Below are positions 48,819-56,574 of a DNA stretch of 64,000 nucleotides, piece after piece. Source of the DNA: a virus; the IMG/VR virus record IMGVR_UViG_3300047388_000220, positions 1 to 64,000 of that record. One strand, given 5' to 3'. The notes under the pieces were generated by a model. That model ran no database searches. It was not told where the DNA came from and saw nothing but the letters and a program-made list of their open reading frames with translations. Position numbers and translations under genes: made by a program. The number at the start of each line of letters is the position of its first letter. Position 1 is the stretch's first letter.

Positions 48819-49046
48819 ATGCAGTTCAGCGACTACGATCTCTGGAAGACTACAGAGCCAGAATATTACGACACCAGCGAAGAGTGCCCAGACTGCGGCA
48901 AACCTCCCGACCGCTGCCGGTGCGAGGAGAACGCGGATATTGCTGAGAGCGTCTCGCGGTCGAATGAGCGGCGCCCTGATCTAGCAGACCGGCAATTCGA
49001 CCCAGAGCCATTCCAACCGGCAGAGGATGAGAAATATCCATTCTGA
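48819..49046 (+). CDS. hypothetical acidic protein with C4 cluster, 75 aa
   Basis: Start at 48819, after AAAGGAATTCTCG; a nearby alternative start lies inside the previous gene. E-C-P-D-C-G-K-P-P-D-R-C-R-C-E is a tight cysteine cluster, and the C-terminus is acidic. Could be a small cofactor of the recombination genes. Not recognised. Confidence 0.45.
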   Translation: MQFSDYDLWKTTEPEYYDTSEECPDCGKPPDRCRCEENADIAESVSRSNERRPDLADRQFDPEPFQPAEDEKYPF

Positions 49047-49056
49047 AAGGTAAGTC

Positions 49057-50952
49057 ATGTTCATCAAGTCTTTACATCTCCACAACTGGCTGTCCCATCA
49101 AGACACGACGCTTGAGTTAGATAAGTTAGTTAGCGTCCGCGGCGCCAACGGCGGAGGCAAGTCTAGCGTCGAGCAGGCCATCCAGTATCTGCTCACCGGC
49201 CGCTGCGAAGGCACCAACGACAAGGGCGCAGGCTCCCGCGATCTGATCCGCCGCGGCGCGGACAAGTCGGCCATCACCGCCGAGATCCTCAACGGCTCGG
49301 CCGATGCGATCAAGATGCGGGCGAGCCTGACGGAGAAATCCGGCCGCACGGTCCAGGTCAAGAAAGAGGCGGACCCAAGCTGGACCGGCTCGGACTGGCT
49401 AGGGATGCTGGCCCTGCAGCGCGAGACGCTCGACTGTCTTTCGAATTCCCGCTACTTCGTCGGCATGGACGATGCCCGGCAAAAGGCATTGCTGGCCGCC
49501 ATTATCCTGCCAGCGCAGGTCAAGTTCGATCCCTGGGTCGAGTCTGCCGTCAACCAATGTGGGCTGGCTGTCGACTGGAGCATGAAAGCGTGGGATCTGA
49601 TCGCGCTCGCCTACGACAAAGCCTACAAAGAGCGCACTCTGATCAACCGGATCATCAAGGAATGGAAAGAGCCTGAGCCGGTTACAGCGCAAACCATGGA
49701 CCTCAAAGAGATTCAGGCGCGCATAGGCCAGCGCCAGAACGAGCGGACGCAGCTCGCCGTGGACCGTCAGAGAATCCTGGACAAGTGGGAGCGGGCCAAT
49801 ACTGGCGCCGCCAAGCTGGGCGAGAAGATCAAGGCGCTCGAGGATAAGCTCGTCACGGAGCAGACCCGGCGCGCCGCGGTCGCCAAGGATCAACTATCGA
49901 AGACAGCGCTCAAGGAGGCGGAGCGCTTGGCAGCCGGCGCCGAGAAGGCAAAGAAGATCGACGCGGACATTGCCAGAATCCAAGCCGACGTAGCGGCCTA
50001 TCGGAAACAAATGTCTAGAGTGAACGCGCTCTGCGATGCCGGTTTATGCCCAACCTGCACCCAACCTATCTCCGACGATTTCATACAGACGATTACCACC
50101 CCCATCATTGAGCAGATTTCTGTCCTAGATAACCAAGAGCGCGACCTGCAGGCCGCCCGCAAGGACCTGGGCGACTACGCCGGCGCGCAGCGGTGCCTGG
50201 AGGCCCACGCGCAGGCCGAGAAGAACCTCGTCCTGGTCGACAGCCACATCGCAGACGTCGAGAAGGAGATCAAGGAACTGACCAACGAGAGGGCGCAGGC
50301 GGTCGAGAACAGCCAGGCGAAGCCTGCCACGTCCGATCTCGACGCCAAGATCGCCGACCTCGACGCGCGCCTACAGAAAGGCAATGCCGCTTTGACCGCA
50401 GCCATTCAGGCGGAGACGAACAGGCGGCACTACGATGAGGCTATCGAGGCCAAAAAGAAACTCGACGCCAAGCAGGGGCTTCTGGAGCGGCTGCTGGACC
50501 ACTTTGGGCCGAAGGGGATTCAGGCGAAGTTGCTCGACGAGCACGTTGGCGGATTCCAAGCGTCCATGAATGCCATACTCTCGGTCTGGGGATACGAGGC
50601 GCATCTCCAGTTCGAGCCGTATGAGTTTGGTATTTCGTTCGCCGGCAAACCGGAAGTGTACACGTTGCGCACCATTTCGAAGTCGCAGAAACATTCCTTC
50701 GCGATCGCGTTCCAGGTAGCCCTGGCGAGGGTGACGGGTATCAACTTCGTGGTTGTCGACGAGGCCGATATGTTGCTCGACGCCAACCGCGGGATGCTCT
50801 ACAAGGCGCTGATCGGGGCCGGGCTGGATCAGTGCATCGTGCTCCAGTCTGATCTCCGGCGCGAAGTGCCCAAGGTGCCCAACGCGGCGTTCTACATGCT
50901 GTCGCTCGATAAGTCCGGCGACGTGCCAACGACGATGGCGGAGAGGCTATAA
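49057..50952 (+). CDS. Rad50/SbcC-like ATPase with zinc hook, 631 aa
   Basis: Walker A G-A-N-G-G-G-K-S-S at 29-37. Two coiled-coil arms meet at the zinc hook L-C-P-T-C-T-Q-P (C331, C334). The C-terminus carries a signature-like S-K-S-Q-K-H-S and Walker B F-V-V-V-D-E-A-D. This is the T4 gp46 / SbcC plan, about half the length of cellular SbcC. No Mre11/SbcD-type nuclease gene is present, so it may work with the YqaJ nuclease or host SbcD in DNA-end processing. Confidence 0.9.
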   Translation: MFIKSLHLHNWLSHQDTTLELDKLVSVRGANGGGKSSVEQAIQYLLTGRCEGTNDKGAGSRDLIRRGADKSAITAEILNGSADAIKMRASLTEKSGRTVQVKKEADPSWTGSDWLGMLALQRETLDCLSNSRYFVGMDDARQKALLAAIILPAQVKFDPWVESAVNQCGLAVDWSMKAWDLIALAYDKAYKERTLINRIIKEWKEPEPVTAQTMDLKEIQARIGQRQNERTQLAVDRQRILDKWERANTGAAKLGEKIKALEDKLVTEQTRRAAVAKDQLSKTALKEAERLAAGAEKAKKIDADIARIQADVAAYRKQMSRVNALCDAGLCPTCTQPISDDFIQTITTPIIEQISVLDNQERDLQAARKDLGDYAGAQRCLEAHAQAEKNLVLVDSHIADVEKEIKELTNERAQAVENSQAKPATSDLDAKIADLDARLQKGNAALTAAIQAETNRRHYDEAIEAKKKLDAKQGLLERLLDHFGPKGIQAKLLDEHVGGFQASMNAILSVWGYEAHLQFEPYEFGISFAGKPEVYTLRTISKSQKHSFAIAFQVALARVTGINFVVVDEADMLLDANRGMLYKALIGAGLDQCIVLQSDLRREVPKVPNAAFYMLSLDKSGDVPTTMAERL

Positions 50953-51087
50953 ATGGCGAAGCCTATTCTTTGCTTGGATTTTGATGGCGTGTGCCACCAG
51001 TACGACCGCTGCCTATTGTTCACCGGCGTGTGGCCATCGATTGAATTGCTGAAGAGTTTCAAGCCATGGAACAAGAAAGAGGTTTGA
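50953..51087 (+). pseudogene. fragment of a HAD-like phosphatase gene, 44 codons
   Basis: Starts right after the ATPase stop. I-L-C-L-D-F-D-G-V-C-H-Q-Y-D is motif I of haloacid-dehalogenase-like enzymes (D-x-D-G-V), a gene type frequent in phages. The frame stops after 44 residues, without the other three motifs, so no active enzyme can be made. Best read as a truncated remnant. Confidence 0.5.
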
Positions 51088-51090
51088 GCG

Positions 51091-51720
51091 ATGGCAGACC
51101 GCAAATTCAACCTTAGCAATTATCCCCTCTGCTGGCCGGACGGATGGGCGCGCACGTCAAGTTACCAGCGGAAGCGTGCCCATTTCAAGCGCTATGGGGA
51201 GCGCATCACAGTGTCGGCCGCCATGAACCGTGTCCTTGAACAACTGTCGATGATGTTCGTGAAGCGGGATGATATTCTTATCTCAACCAATATCCCAACA
51301 CGGCTCGACGGTCTGCCGCGTTCTGACCAGCGCGAACCTGGAGATCCCGGCGTAGCAGTCTACTGGCGCACCACGCAGACCGCCCCGATGAAGTGCATTG
51401 CCATCGACATCTATACCAAGGTCGCTGACAACCTGGCCGCACTTGCAGCCACACTCGAAGCGATGCGGGCGATCGAGCGCCACGGCGGCGCCCAGGTGCA
51501 AGAGCGTAGCTTCCGGGGGTTCACTGCGCTGACTGATGGAACACAGAAATCCTGGCGCGAGGTTCTCGGCATTATTGAGACGACGGTAACGCGAGCCCTC
51601 GTCGAGCAGGTATTTCGCAACCGCGCCCGGTCTGCGCACCCGGATATGGGTGGGAGCGATGCAGCCATGGCTGAATTGAATCGCGCCCGCGAACAGGCGC
51701 TGGCTGAGGTTGCTCAATGA
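51091..51720 (+). CDS. J-domain (DnaJ-like) protein, 209 aa
   Basis: The C-terminal 45 residues have the J-domain core: a helix (A-L-V-E-Q-V-F-R-N-R-A-R), the H-P-D motif at 183-185, then D-M-G-G-S-D-A-A-M-A-E-L-N-R-A-R. Such proteins stimulate the ATPase of host DnaK and bring it to a client. The N-terminal 150 residues (beta-rich, W-P-D-G-W-A-R) would give the target specificity. GroES and GroEL genes further on suggest a wider folding strategy. Confidence 0.75.
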   Translation: MADRKFNLSNYPLCWPDGWARTSSYQRKRAHFKRYGERITVSAAMNRVLEQLSMMFVKRDDILISTNIPTRLDGLPRSDQREPGDPGVAVYWRTTQTAPMKCIAIDIYTKVADNLAALAATLEAMRAIERHGGAQVQERSFRGFTALTDGTQKSWREVLGIIETTVTRALVEQVFRNRARSAHPDMGGSDAAMAELNRAREQALAEVAQ

Positions 51721-52241
51721 AGAAGGTCCCCGGCGCTGGCGCGTTATTCGGTAAAGACGTCAAGTCGGAATTCCTGCGCCTGACCGGAACCCGCTACGAT
51801 TCGATGGTCGCGCGCATGGTCAAGAAGAAGCTGCCGGCGCTCAATTTCACCAAAGATGAATTCCGCGCGTATGTGCTAGAGGCACTCGGCGGCAATTACG
51901 ACGGCGCCATCAGGTGCAGATATTGCCGCAAGGTCTGCACCCTGGCCGAAGTTACTCCGGATCACGAACAGCCCTTGAGTCGGGGCGGGTCGAGTAACTT
52001 ATTGAATCTTGGCTTTCCGTGCCAGGACTGTAATAGCCGCAAGGGCTCGCTGACTCCCGATGAGTACCTGAAACTGCTGGCGTTTCTGGAGACGATTCCC
52101 CTGGGCCGGATAGACGTGCTCAAGAGGTTGCAGCAAAGCGTGAAGCTCGCAGCGAGCGCCAGGCGTATGATTATGCAAGTCAAGGGGATTCCGAAGAAGC
52201 CTGCAGTTATCAAGCAGGAAGACAACTTACCACCGTTCTAA
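51717..52241 (+). CDS. HNH endonuclease, 174 aa
   Basis: C67-x2-C70, D82-H83 in T-P-D-H-E-Q-P-L-S-R-G-G, and C102-x2-C105 followed by N106-S-R-K-G form the HNH motif with its structural zinc site. It overlaps the J-domain gene by 4 nt. Unlike the AP2-type genes it has a long helical N-terminus, so it may be a phage nuclease rather than a homing element. Confidence 0.85.
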   Translation: MKKVPGAGALFGKDVKSEFLRLTGTRYDSMVARMVKKKLPALNFTKDEFRAYVLEALGGNYDGAIRCRYCRKVCTLAEVTPDHEQPLSRGGSSNLLNLGFPCQDCNSRKGSLTPDEYLKLLAFLETIPLGRIDVLKRLQQSVKLAASARRMIMQVKGIPKKPAVIKQEDNLPPF

Positions 52242-52253
52242 AGGAGGACCACA

Positions 52254-52676
52254 GTGGATCAAGAGCAAGCTAAATTTTCCGGCTGGGCGATGATTGAATT
52301 ATTCGGCCACGGCCACGAGGCGGGATTCGTCACCACGCAATACTTTGGCGACAAAGCTATGTTCCAAGTGGACATCCCCGAGATTCCAGCGGGGCAGGAG
52401 ACGTTCATCGTCCCTAGATGGCTCGGTAAAAAGCTAGCGCCGGTCGGGACCGTTATCGAGAAAGAGGCCATCCCTGGGCGCACGCGGCTTATCAATCCAG
52501 GCGCCGTCTACGCGATGAACCCCGCGACCGAGGAAGCGGTACGCGCCGTTATCGCGCGCAATGAGGCTCGCGAGATTAAGGTGATCTCCATGCCTGAAGT
52601 GGCAATGCAGAGGTTGAGTGCACCTGACAACGATGACGGCGACGACCACGAAGAAGAACTCGAAGACGCGTACTAA
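52254..52676 (+). CDS. conserved phage early protein with GTG start, 140 aa
   Basis: AAAGGAGGACCACA precedes a GTG start. F-S-G-W-A-M-I-E-L-F-G-H-G-H-E-A-G-F-V-T-T-Q-Y-F-G is a pattern I know from many phages (F-x-G-W-A-x-V-E-L-x-G-H), where the role is unknown. The C-terminus is very acidic. Early arm, upstream of the helicase. Confidence 0.6.
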   Translation: MDQEQAKFSGWAMIELFGHGHEAGFVTTQYFGDKAMFQVDIPEIPAGQETFIVPRWLGKKLAPVGTVIEKEAIPGRTRLINPGAVYAMNPATEEAVRAVIARNEAREIKVISMPEVAMQRLSAPDNDDGDDHEEELEDAY

Positions 52677-52708
52677 CATTTCCATACAACGACGAAGAGA
52701 AAGCCGGA

Positions 52709-52747
52709 GCGGTGCTCGCAAGGCCTTACTAGTGGGATGAGCACCGC
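52709..52747 (+). other. 9-bp hairpin between early genes
   Basis: GCGGTGCTC (52709-52717) pairs perfectly with GAGCACCGC (52739-52747) across a 21-nt loop. No T-run follows, so it is not a normal terminator. It ends 26 nt before the next start codon and may shape or protect the message. Confidence 0.4.
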
Positions 52748-52773
52748 AAAGGCGAATAACCGAAAGGAATGAC

Positions 52774-53553
52774 ATGGCAACGACCCGCTTGACGAAGGAA
52801 ACGCTTTACATCCGTCACGACTTTACGGATGCCGAGCGCTTGGAGATGGGCAGCGCGCTCGCTCAGGCGCACAACCGCATGGCTGACATCGAAGACGAAG
52901 AACAGGTGATGAAGTCGCAGATCAAGGAGCGCAAGAGCGGGGTTGAGTTGACAATCAATTCTCTGTCGCGCAACCTGGCCAACGGGTTCACGATGGAGAA
53001 CATCGTTTGCGACATCAAGTACGACCAGCCTAATGTGGGCGAAGTGACGTACTTAGACCCAGAGGGTCGCGTCGTTAAAACGAGACCGATGACCTTGGCC
53101 GAGCGCCAGATGGACCTGCCGCTGGACGAGCAGCCGATCCCGGCGGACAAGTCGGCGGAGAATATCGACGAGTTCTTCAAGCCTGGCAGGCCGACTGAGC
53201 AGCCGACCACTGAAACAGCGGCACCCGTACCCCTGCCATCGGCGGAGGACCTGGACGCGGTAGTCGAAGCGCCGGCGGGAATCGTCGCCGTAATCGGGCC
53301 AGAGCCATTCGAGGCGACCAATGACGACCTGCCCGCGGTGCTGGCCTATCCGCAGGACGCAAAGGCTGCTGAGGAGCGCGAGTTGAGAGAATTCGACGAG
53401 CAACTACAGCAGCAAGGGCAAAAAGAGAATAGGCCCGCCAAGTCTGGCCCGAGGGAACTGAAGGCCTACCACGAGGAGCAGTTAGCTAAAGAAGAGAAAC
53501 CCAAGCGCACGCCGAAGGGATTCTCGAAGCCCCTTCCGGATGCGGCGTGGTGA
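52774..53553 (+). CDS. hypothetical early protein, 259 aa
   Basis: The first 90 residues are helical with E-R-L-E-M-G-S-A-L-A-Q-A-H and E-D-E-E-Q-V-M-K heptads. The middle is Pro/Glu-rich and disordered, and the end is a basic helix (R-E-L-K-A-Y-H-E-E-Q-L-A-K-E-E-K-P-K-R). It could be a single-strand-binding or adaptor protein, but no motif shows it. AGGA precedes the ATG. Confidence 0.45.
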   Translation: MATTRLTKETLYIRHDFTDAERLEMGSALAQAHNRMADIEDEEQVMKSQIKERKSGVELTINSLSRNLANGFTMENIVCDIKYDQPNVGEVTYLDPEGRVVKTRPMTLAERQMDLPLDEQPIPADKSAENIDEFFKPGRPTEQPTTETAAPVPLPSAEDLDAVVEAPAGIVAVIGPEPFEATNDDLPAVLAYPQDAKAAEERELREFDEQLQQQGQKENRPAKSGPRELKAYHEEQLAKEEKPKRTPKGFSKPLPDAAW

Positions 53554-53595
53554 GAGACGAGCCCGCCCCAAATCTGAAGGAAAGGAGATTCTGAA

Positions 53596-53679
53596 ATGAT
53601 CGGACCAATTCTCATCGTCATCGCAATCGTTATCCTCTGGGTTATCATCGCCCACGCCGTTAACCACGTTTACAGCTAG
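53596..53679 (+). CDS. single-span membrane peptide, 27 aa
   Basis: AAGGAGATTCTGAA precedes the ATG. M-I-G-P-I-L-I-V-I-A-I-V-I-L-W-V-I-I-A-H is a membrane helix with a short polar tail. The strong ribosome site supports translation. Function unknown. Confidence 0.5.
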   Translation: MIGPILIVIAIVILWVIIAHAVNHVYS

Positions 53680-53735
53680 GCGCAACCAGCGCACGAAAGG
53701 GGAGAGTACATTGACAAACGTGGTATGATATTGAC

Positions 53736-54194
53736 ATGGCAACTTATCGTCGCAGGGTGCGAGGTTTGGCTGATGTCTTCCTTCCAGAGTATCGGATAGA
53801 GACGAAACGAGGGTGTTGGGAATGGACTGGAAAGAGAGACAGATGCGGCTATGGAGTGTTCATAAAGAACCAAAAACAGGTGCGCGTTTGCCGTACAGTT
53901 TTAGAGTCTGTCTATGGCCCTCTAGGAAAGTTGGAAGCTTGTCACACCTGCGATAATCCCCCATGTTTTAGGCCAGACCATCTTTTCGCTGGCACGCACA
54001 AAGACAACATGAACGATGCTAGAGAGAAGAACCGCTTAATTCCAAAGAAGGGAATATCGGGCGTTCGTGGGGTTTGTTGGGTAAGAGCCAGAAATAGGTG
54101 GAGGGTACTTCGCTATCACGCAGGAAGACAAGTCACCTATGGGGAATTTGAAAAGCTTTCAGATGCCCTGAAGAGAAATGCGGAACTTCCGTAA
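53736..54194 (+). CDS. HNH-AP2-type homing endonuclease, 152 aa
   Basis: C-W-E-W-T-G-K-R-D-R-C-G-Y-G (27-40) and C69-H70-T-C72 ... C77-F-R-P-D-H82-L-F-A-G-T-H-K-D-N91-M show the HNH core with a zinc site. The C-terminus (G-V-R-G-V-C-W-V-R-A-R-N-R-W-R) is the AP2-like DNA-binding part. A free-standing homing element, relatively AT-rich compared with its neighbours. Confidence 0.88.
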   Translation: MATYRRRVRGLADVFLPEYRIETKRGCWEWTGKRDRCGYGVFIKNQKQVRVCRTVLESVYGPLGKLEACHTCDNPPCFRPDHLFAGTHKDNMNDAREKNRLIPKKGISGVRGVCWVRARNRWRVLRYHAGRQVTYGEFEKLSDALKRNAELP

Positions 54195-54199
54195 AGAGT

Positions 54200-54547
54200 G
54201 TGGTGAGCGCCATTGACCAGCATATTCCGGGCATCACAATTGGTGATCCGCCGATTACGTCCATTAGGAGCATTTGCTATCCTGACGGGTCTAACGGCTA
54301 CTACACTCTTGTTTGCCCAGATCGACGCCGCTCCGTAAACCGCGTATCGGAGGGCGCAATCAACACGCGGTTAAATCTCTTGAAAGGGAGGAAACATGAA
54401 GACAGCAACAGCAGTGCACAATCTGCCCGGCGGCGGCACCATCAAGGTGAAGGTTACTGCCGAAAACCCAACGCCCGAACAGTTCCCAATCCTGCGCGAA
54501 CGGAACGCAATCGCAAGCGCGGGCGCACTGATGGGACTCGCAGATAA
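54200..54547 (+). CDS. doubtful early gene with GTG start
   Basis: The frame opens with GTG after the HNH stop. Residues 1-65 (for example I-P-G-I-T-I-G-D-P-P-I-T-S-I-R-S-I-C-Y-P-D-G-S) look like real protein. From about residue 66 it runs through the better-supported gene at 54396 in another frame and becomes Arg/Asn-rich. It may be a truncated or frameshifted gene whose true end was lost. No ribosome site is obvious. Confidence 0.3.
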   Translation: MVSAIDQHIPGITIGDPPITSIRSICYPDGSNGYYTLVCPDRRRSVNRVSEGAINTRLNLLKGRKHEDSNSSAQSARRRHHQGEGYCRKPNARTVPNPARTERNRKRGRTDGTRR

Positions 54548-54575
54548 TCTGAAAGCCAGTCGGCCAGTCAATTAA
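54396..54575 (+). CDS. hypothetical early protein, 59 aa
   Basis: GGGAGGAAAC precedes the ATG. The product (M-K-T-A-T-A-V-H-N-L-P-G-G-G-T-I-K-V-K-V-T) has a beta hairpin followed by a helix (R-E-R-N-A-I-A-S-A-G-A-L). Strong start signal; function unknown. Confidence 0.55.
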   Translation: MKTATAVHNLPGGGTIKVKVTAENPTPEQFPILRERNAIASAGALMGLADNLKASRPVN

Positions 54576-54587
54576 CGGGGCGGGGCT

Positions 54588-54604
54588 TAGGCTCCGTCCT
54601 CACC
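54588..54604 (+). repeat. 17-bp direct repeat, copy 1
   Basis: TAGGCTCCGTCCTCACC lies 12 nt after the stop of the 59 aa gene and recurs identically at 54876-54892, again just after a gene. Both copies precede the next ribosome site. Possibly a duplicated intergenic signal, such as an mRNA-processing or protein-binding site. Confidence 0.6.
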
Positions 54605-54622
54605 CAACAAGAAAGGAATAAA

Positions 54623-54874
54623 ATGAACAAGTATGTAAAGCCGAAAGGAACCGTTCAGTTCTTTCTTGATGAGTCCGCCCCTGGAGAGAAGTTTCGCGGT
54701 GAGCCGCCATTAACTTCGTCTGACGAAACAAGAGAGTTCTGCCCGAAATGTTTTAAGGAAATCACCAACGAAGAGAGCGGTTACGGTCTGGCGTTTGGCG
54801 GCATGGGGATGTACTGGACCTGCGGAAACGAAAATTGTGACTGGTTTTACAAAATAATGGACCAATTGGAGTAG
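54623..54874 (+). CDS. zinc-ribbon early protein, 83 aa
   Basis: C-P-K-C-F-K-E-I (41-48) and C-G-N-E-N-C-D-W form a C-x2-C...C-x4-C ribbon that likely binds zinc. AAAGGAATAAA precedes the ATG. Sits between the two 17-bp repeats and just upstream of the helicase. Role unknown. Confidence 0.5.
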   Translation: MNKYVKPKGTVQFFLDESAPGEKFRGEPPLTSSDETREFCPKCFKEITNEESGYGLAFGGMGMYWTCGNENCDWFYKIMDQLE

Positions 54875-54875
54875 C

Positions 54876-54892
54876 TAGGCTCCGTCCTCACC
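54876..54892 (+). repeat. 17-bp direct repeat, copy 2
   Basis: Identical to 54588-54604 and located immediately after the zinc-ribbon gene, upstream of the helicase ribosome site. The repeated placement, after a stop and before the next start, suggests function or duplication of a gene-plus-spacer unit. Confidence 0.6.
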
Positions 54893-54923
54893 GTCTGCCC
54901 CCATGAGTTTGAGAGGTAACAAA

Positions 54924-56204
54924 ATGAGCAGCCCCGCGAACATCGATGCGGAGAAGACGATACTCGGCGCCGTGCTTCTCGACAACCAGGCCCTGGCCGA
55001 AGCCGAGGAGAAGATCAACGCTGACGATTTTTCCCTCGACAGCCATCGCCGCATCTTCCTGCGCATGTCTGAACTCGCGCGGGCACGCCACCAGGTCGAC
55101 ATCGTTACGCTCGCCAATGACCTAACGCAGCACAAGGAAATCGAATCGGTTGGCGGAGTGGCCTACCTGGCGTCGCTAACTGAGGGCTTGCCACGGCGGC
55201 CGGTCATTGGCGAGTACCTGTCTATCTTGAAAGACAAGTGCTTACTCCGCCGCACCATGATGATCTGCTCCGGCGGCGTGGCTGAAGCTGCCGACCAGGG
55301 CCGCACCGGCATGGAAGTGATCTCCCGCGTCATTGCCGACCTCGAGGATGTCATCTTCCACAACGACCGAGGCAGCGACCTCGAATCGGTCGGCCAGTGG
55401 CTCAGCCAGAACGACGTATTTGCGGAGCGCGTGCCAGGGATCTTCACCGGGATCGATGACTACGACCAGATGACTTTCGGACTACACCCGGGGGAGTTGA
55501 CTGTAATTGCCGCTCGAACTAGCGTCGGCAAAACGTCCATGGCTGGCACATTGGCCCTGAATATTGGCAAGCGTGGCAAGCAGGTTGCCGTCTTTGCCAA
55601 TGAGCAGCGAAAGGCGTCATTCATCGGCCGCATGCTCTGCGGCAGCGCCAGCGTGTCCTACGACACCTATCGCCGCGGCAGGCTCGATTGGGTGGAGAAG
55701 CAGTACATCGAGGAAGCCATCACTGCGTTCAGGGTGCTTCCAATCTATATTGACCAGCGCTCCAGCATGAGTTGCCCAAGCATTCGCGCGAAAGCGTCGA
55801 GGATGAAGCGCTCCGGTGAACTTGATCTCGTGATCGTAGACCAGTTATCCCGGCTAACTGGCGAGGGTATCTATCAGAAGGGGATGCGTGGGGACGAGGT
55901 TATCGGCGCCAAAGTGTCGTATCTCAAGGGACTCGCTGAGGATCTGACCGTGCCGGTTGTTCTATTCCACCAGTTGAATCGCGGAACGCTGAAGAACGAG
56001 GGCCAGCGGCCCAGTCTTGAGAATCTGAAAAACTCAGGCGAGTGCGAAGAGCATGCTGACAATGTTATTTTGCTCCACCGGCCCGACCAGAGCGCCACCA
56101 AGCTAGAGGCGGAGGTTATCATCGCCAAGCAGCGCGACGGCGCTACGGGAACAATTCACTGCGAGTTTGTGCCGCAGACGTGTTTATGGAGGAATAAACG
56201 ATGA
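54924..56204 (+). CDS. dnaB: replicative DnaB-type helicase, 426 aa
   Basis: The ATG at 54924 follows GAGAGGTAAC and gives the usual start (S-S-P-A-N-I-D-A-E-K-T-I-L-G-A-V-L). An N-terminal helical domain is followed by RecA-like H-P-G-E-L-T-V-I-A-A-R-T-S-V-G-K-T-S (Walker A at 197-205) and V-I-V-D-Q-L-S-R-L (Walker B region). It unwinds DNA ahead of a polymerase. With no phage polymerase here, it probably feeds host DNA polymerase III, loaded by the initiator-like protein. Ends by overlapping groES. Confidence 0.9.
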   Translation: MSSPANIDAEKTILGAVLLDNQALAEAEEKINADDFSLDSHRRIFLRMSELARARHQVDIVTLANDLTQHKEIESVGGVAYLASLTEGLPRRPVIGEYLSILKDKCLLRRTMMICSGGVAEAADQGRTGMEVISRVIADLEDVIFHNDRGSDLESVGQWLSQNDVFAERVPGIFTGIDDYDQMTFGLHPGELTVIAARTSVGKTSMAGTLALNIGKRGKQVAVFANEQRKASFIGRMLCGSASVSYDTYRRGRLDWVEKQYIEEAITAFRVLPIYIDQRSSMSCPSIRAKASRMKRSGELDLVIVDQLSRLTGEGIYQKGMRGDEVIGAKVSYLKGLAEDLTVPVVLFHQLNRGTLKNEGQRPSLENLKNSGECEEHADNVILLHRPDQSATKLEAEVIIAKQRDGATGTIHCEFVPQTCLWRNKR

Positions 56205-56524
56205 GTAAGTTCCATCCCCTCTCCGATCGCATTCTCGTCCTCCCCGACGCCGCTCCGGTCAAGCAGGGCGGCCTGGCGCAGCCCGCCAGCCAGCAGGATG
56301 TGCCGACGCAGGGCGTCGTGGTGGCGGCCGGGCCGGAGGCGCTGAAGGTGAGGATTCCAACGACCGGGGGGCCGGTTATCTTCAAGCATGGCTCCAACCC
56401 GCAGGGCGTCGAAGTGGGACAGCGTATTCAGTGGGCGAGGTTTTCCGGACGCGACTTGCTTGTCGATGGGGTGCCGCACAAACTGTTGCGTCTTGAGGAA
56501 ATCGACGGCATCATCGAGGCCTAA
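56201..56524 (+). CDS. groES: GroES-type co-chaperonin, 107 aa
   Basis: H-P-L-S-D-R-I-L-V-L-P (5-15) is the standard Cpn10 start. G-V-V-V-A-A-G-P-E and I-F-K-H-G-S, and D-L-L-V-D-G with E-I-D-G-I-I-E-A at the end, follow the family. The mobile loop reads Q-G-G-L-A-Q (22-27), where most GroES proteins have G-G-I-V-L, so binding to GroEL may differ. It caps the folding chamber made by the nearby GroEL. The start overlaps the helicase stop by 4 nt. Confidence 0.85.
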   Translation: MSKFHPLSDRILVLPDAAPVKQGGLAQPASQQDVPTQGVVVAAGPEALKVRIPTTGGPVIFKHGSNPQGVEVGQRIQWARFSGRDLLVDGVPHKLLRLEEIDGIIEA

Positions 56525-56574
56525 GTGGTATGCTAAAGGGCATCAATCGAACGAGTCTTAGGAGGACTCGCCCA

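Noticed and set aside
53711-53736. A TTGACA with a TATGAT nearby, upstream of the HNH gene
   Set aside because: The spacing is only 7 nt, so they cannot form one promoter. The TATGAT alone is too close to the start codon.
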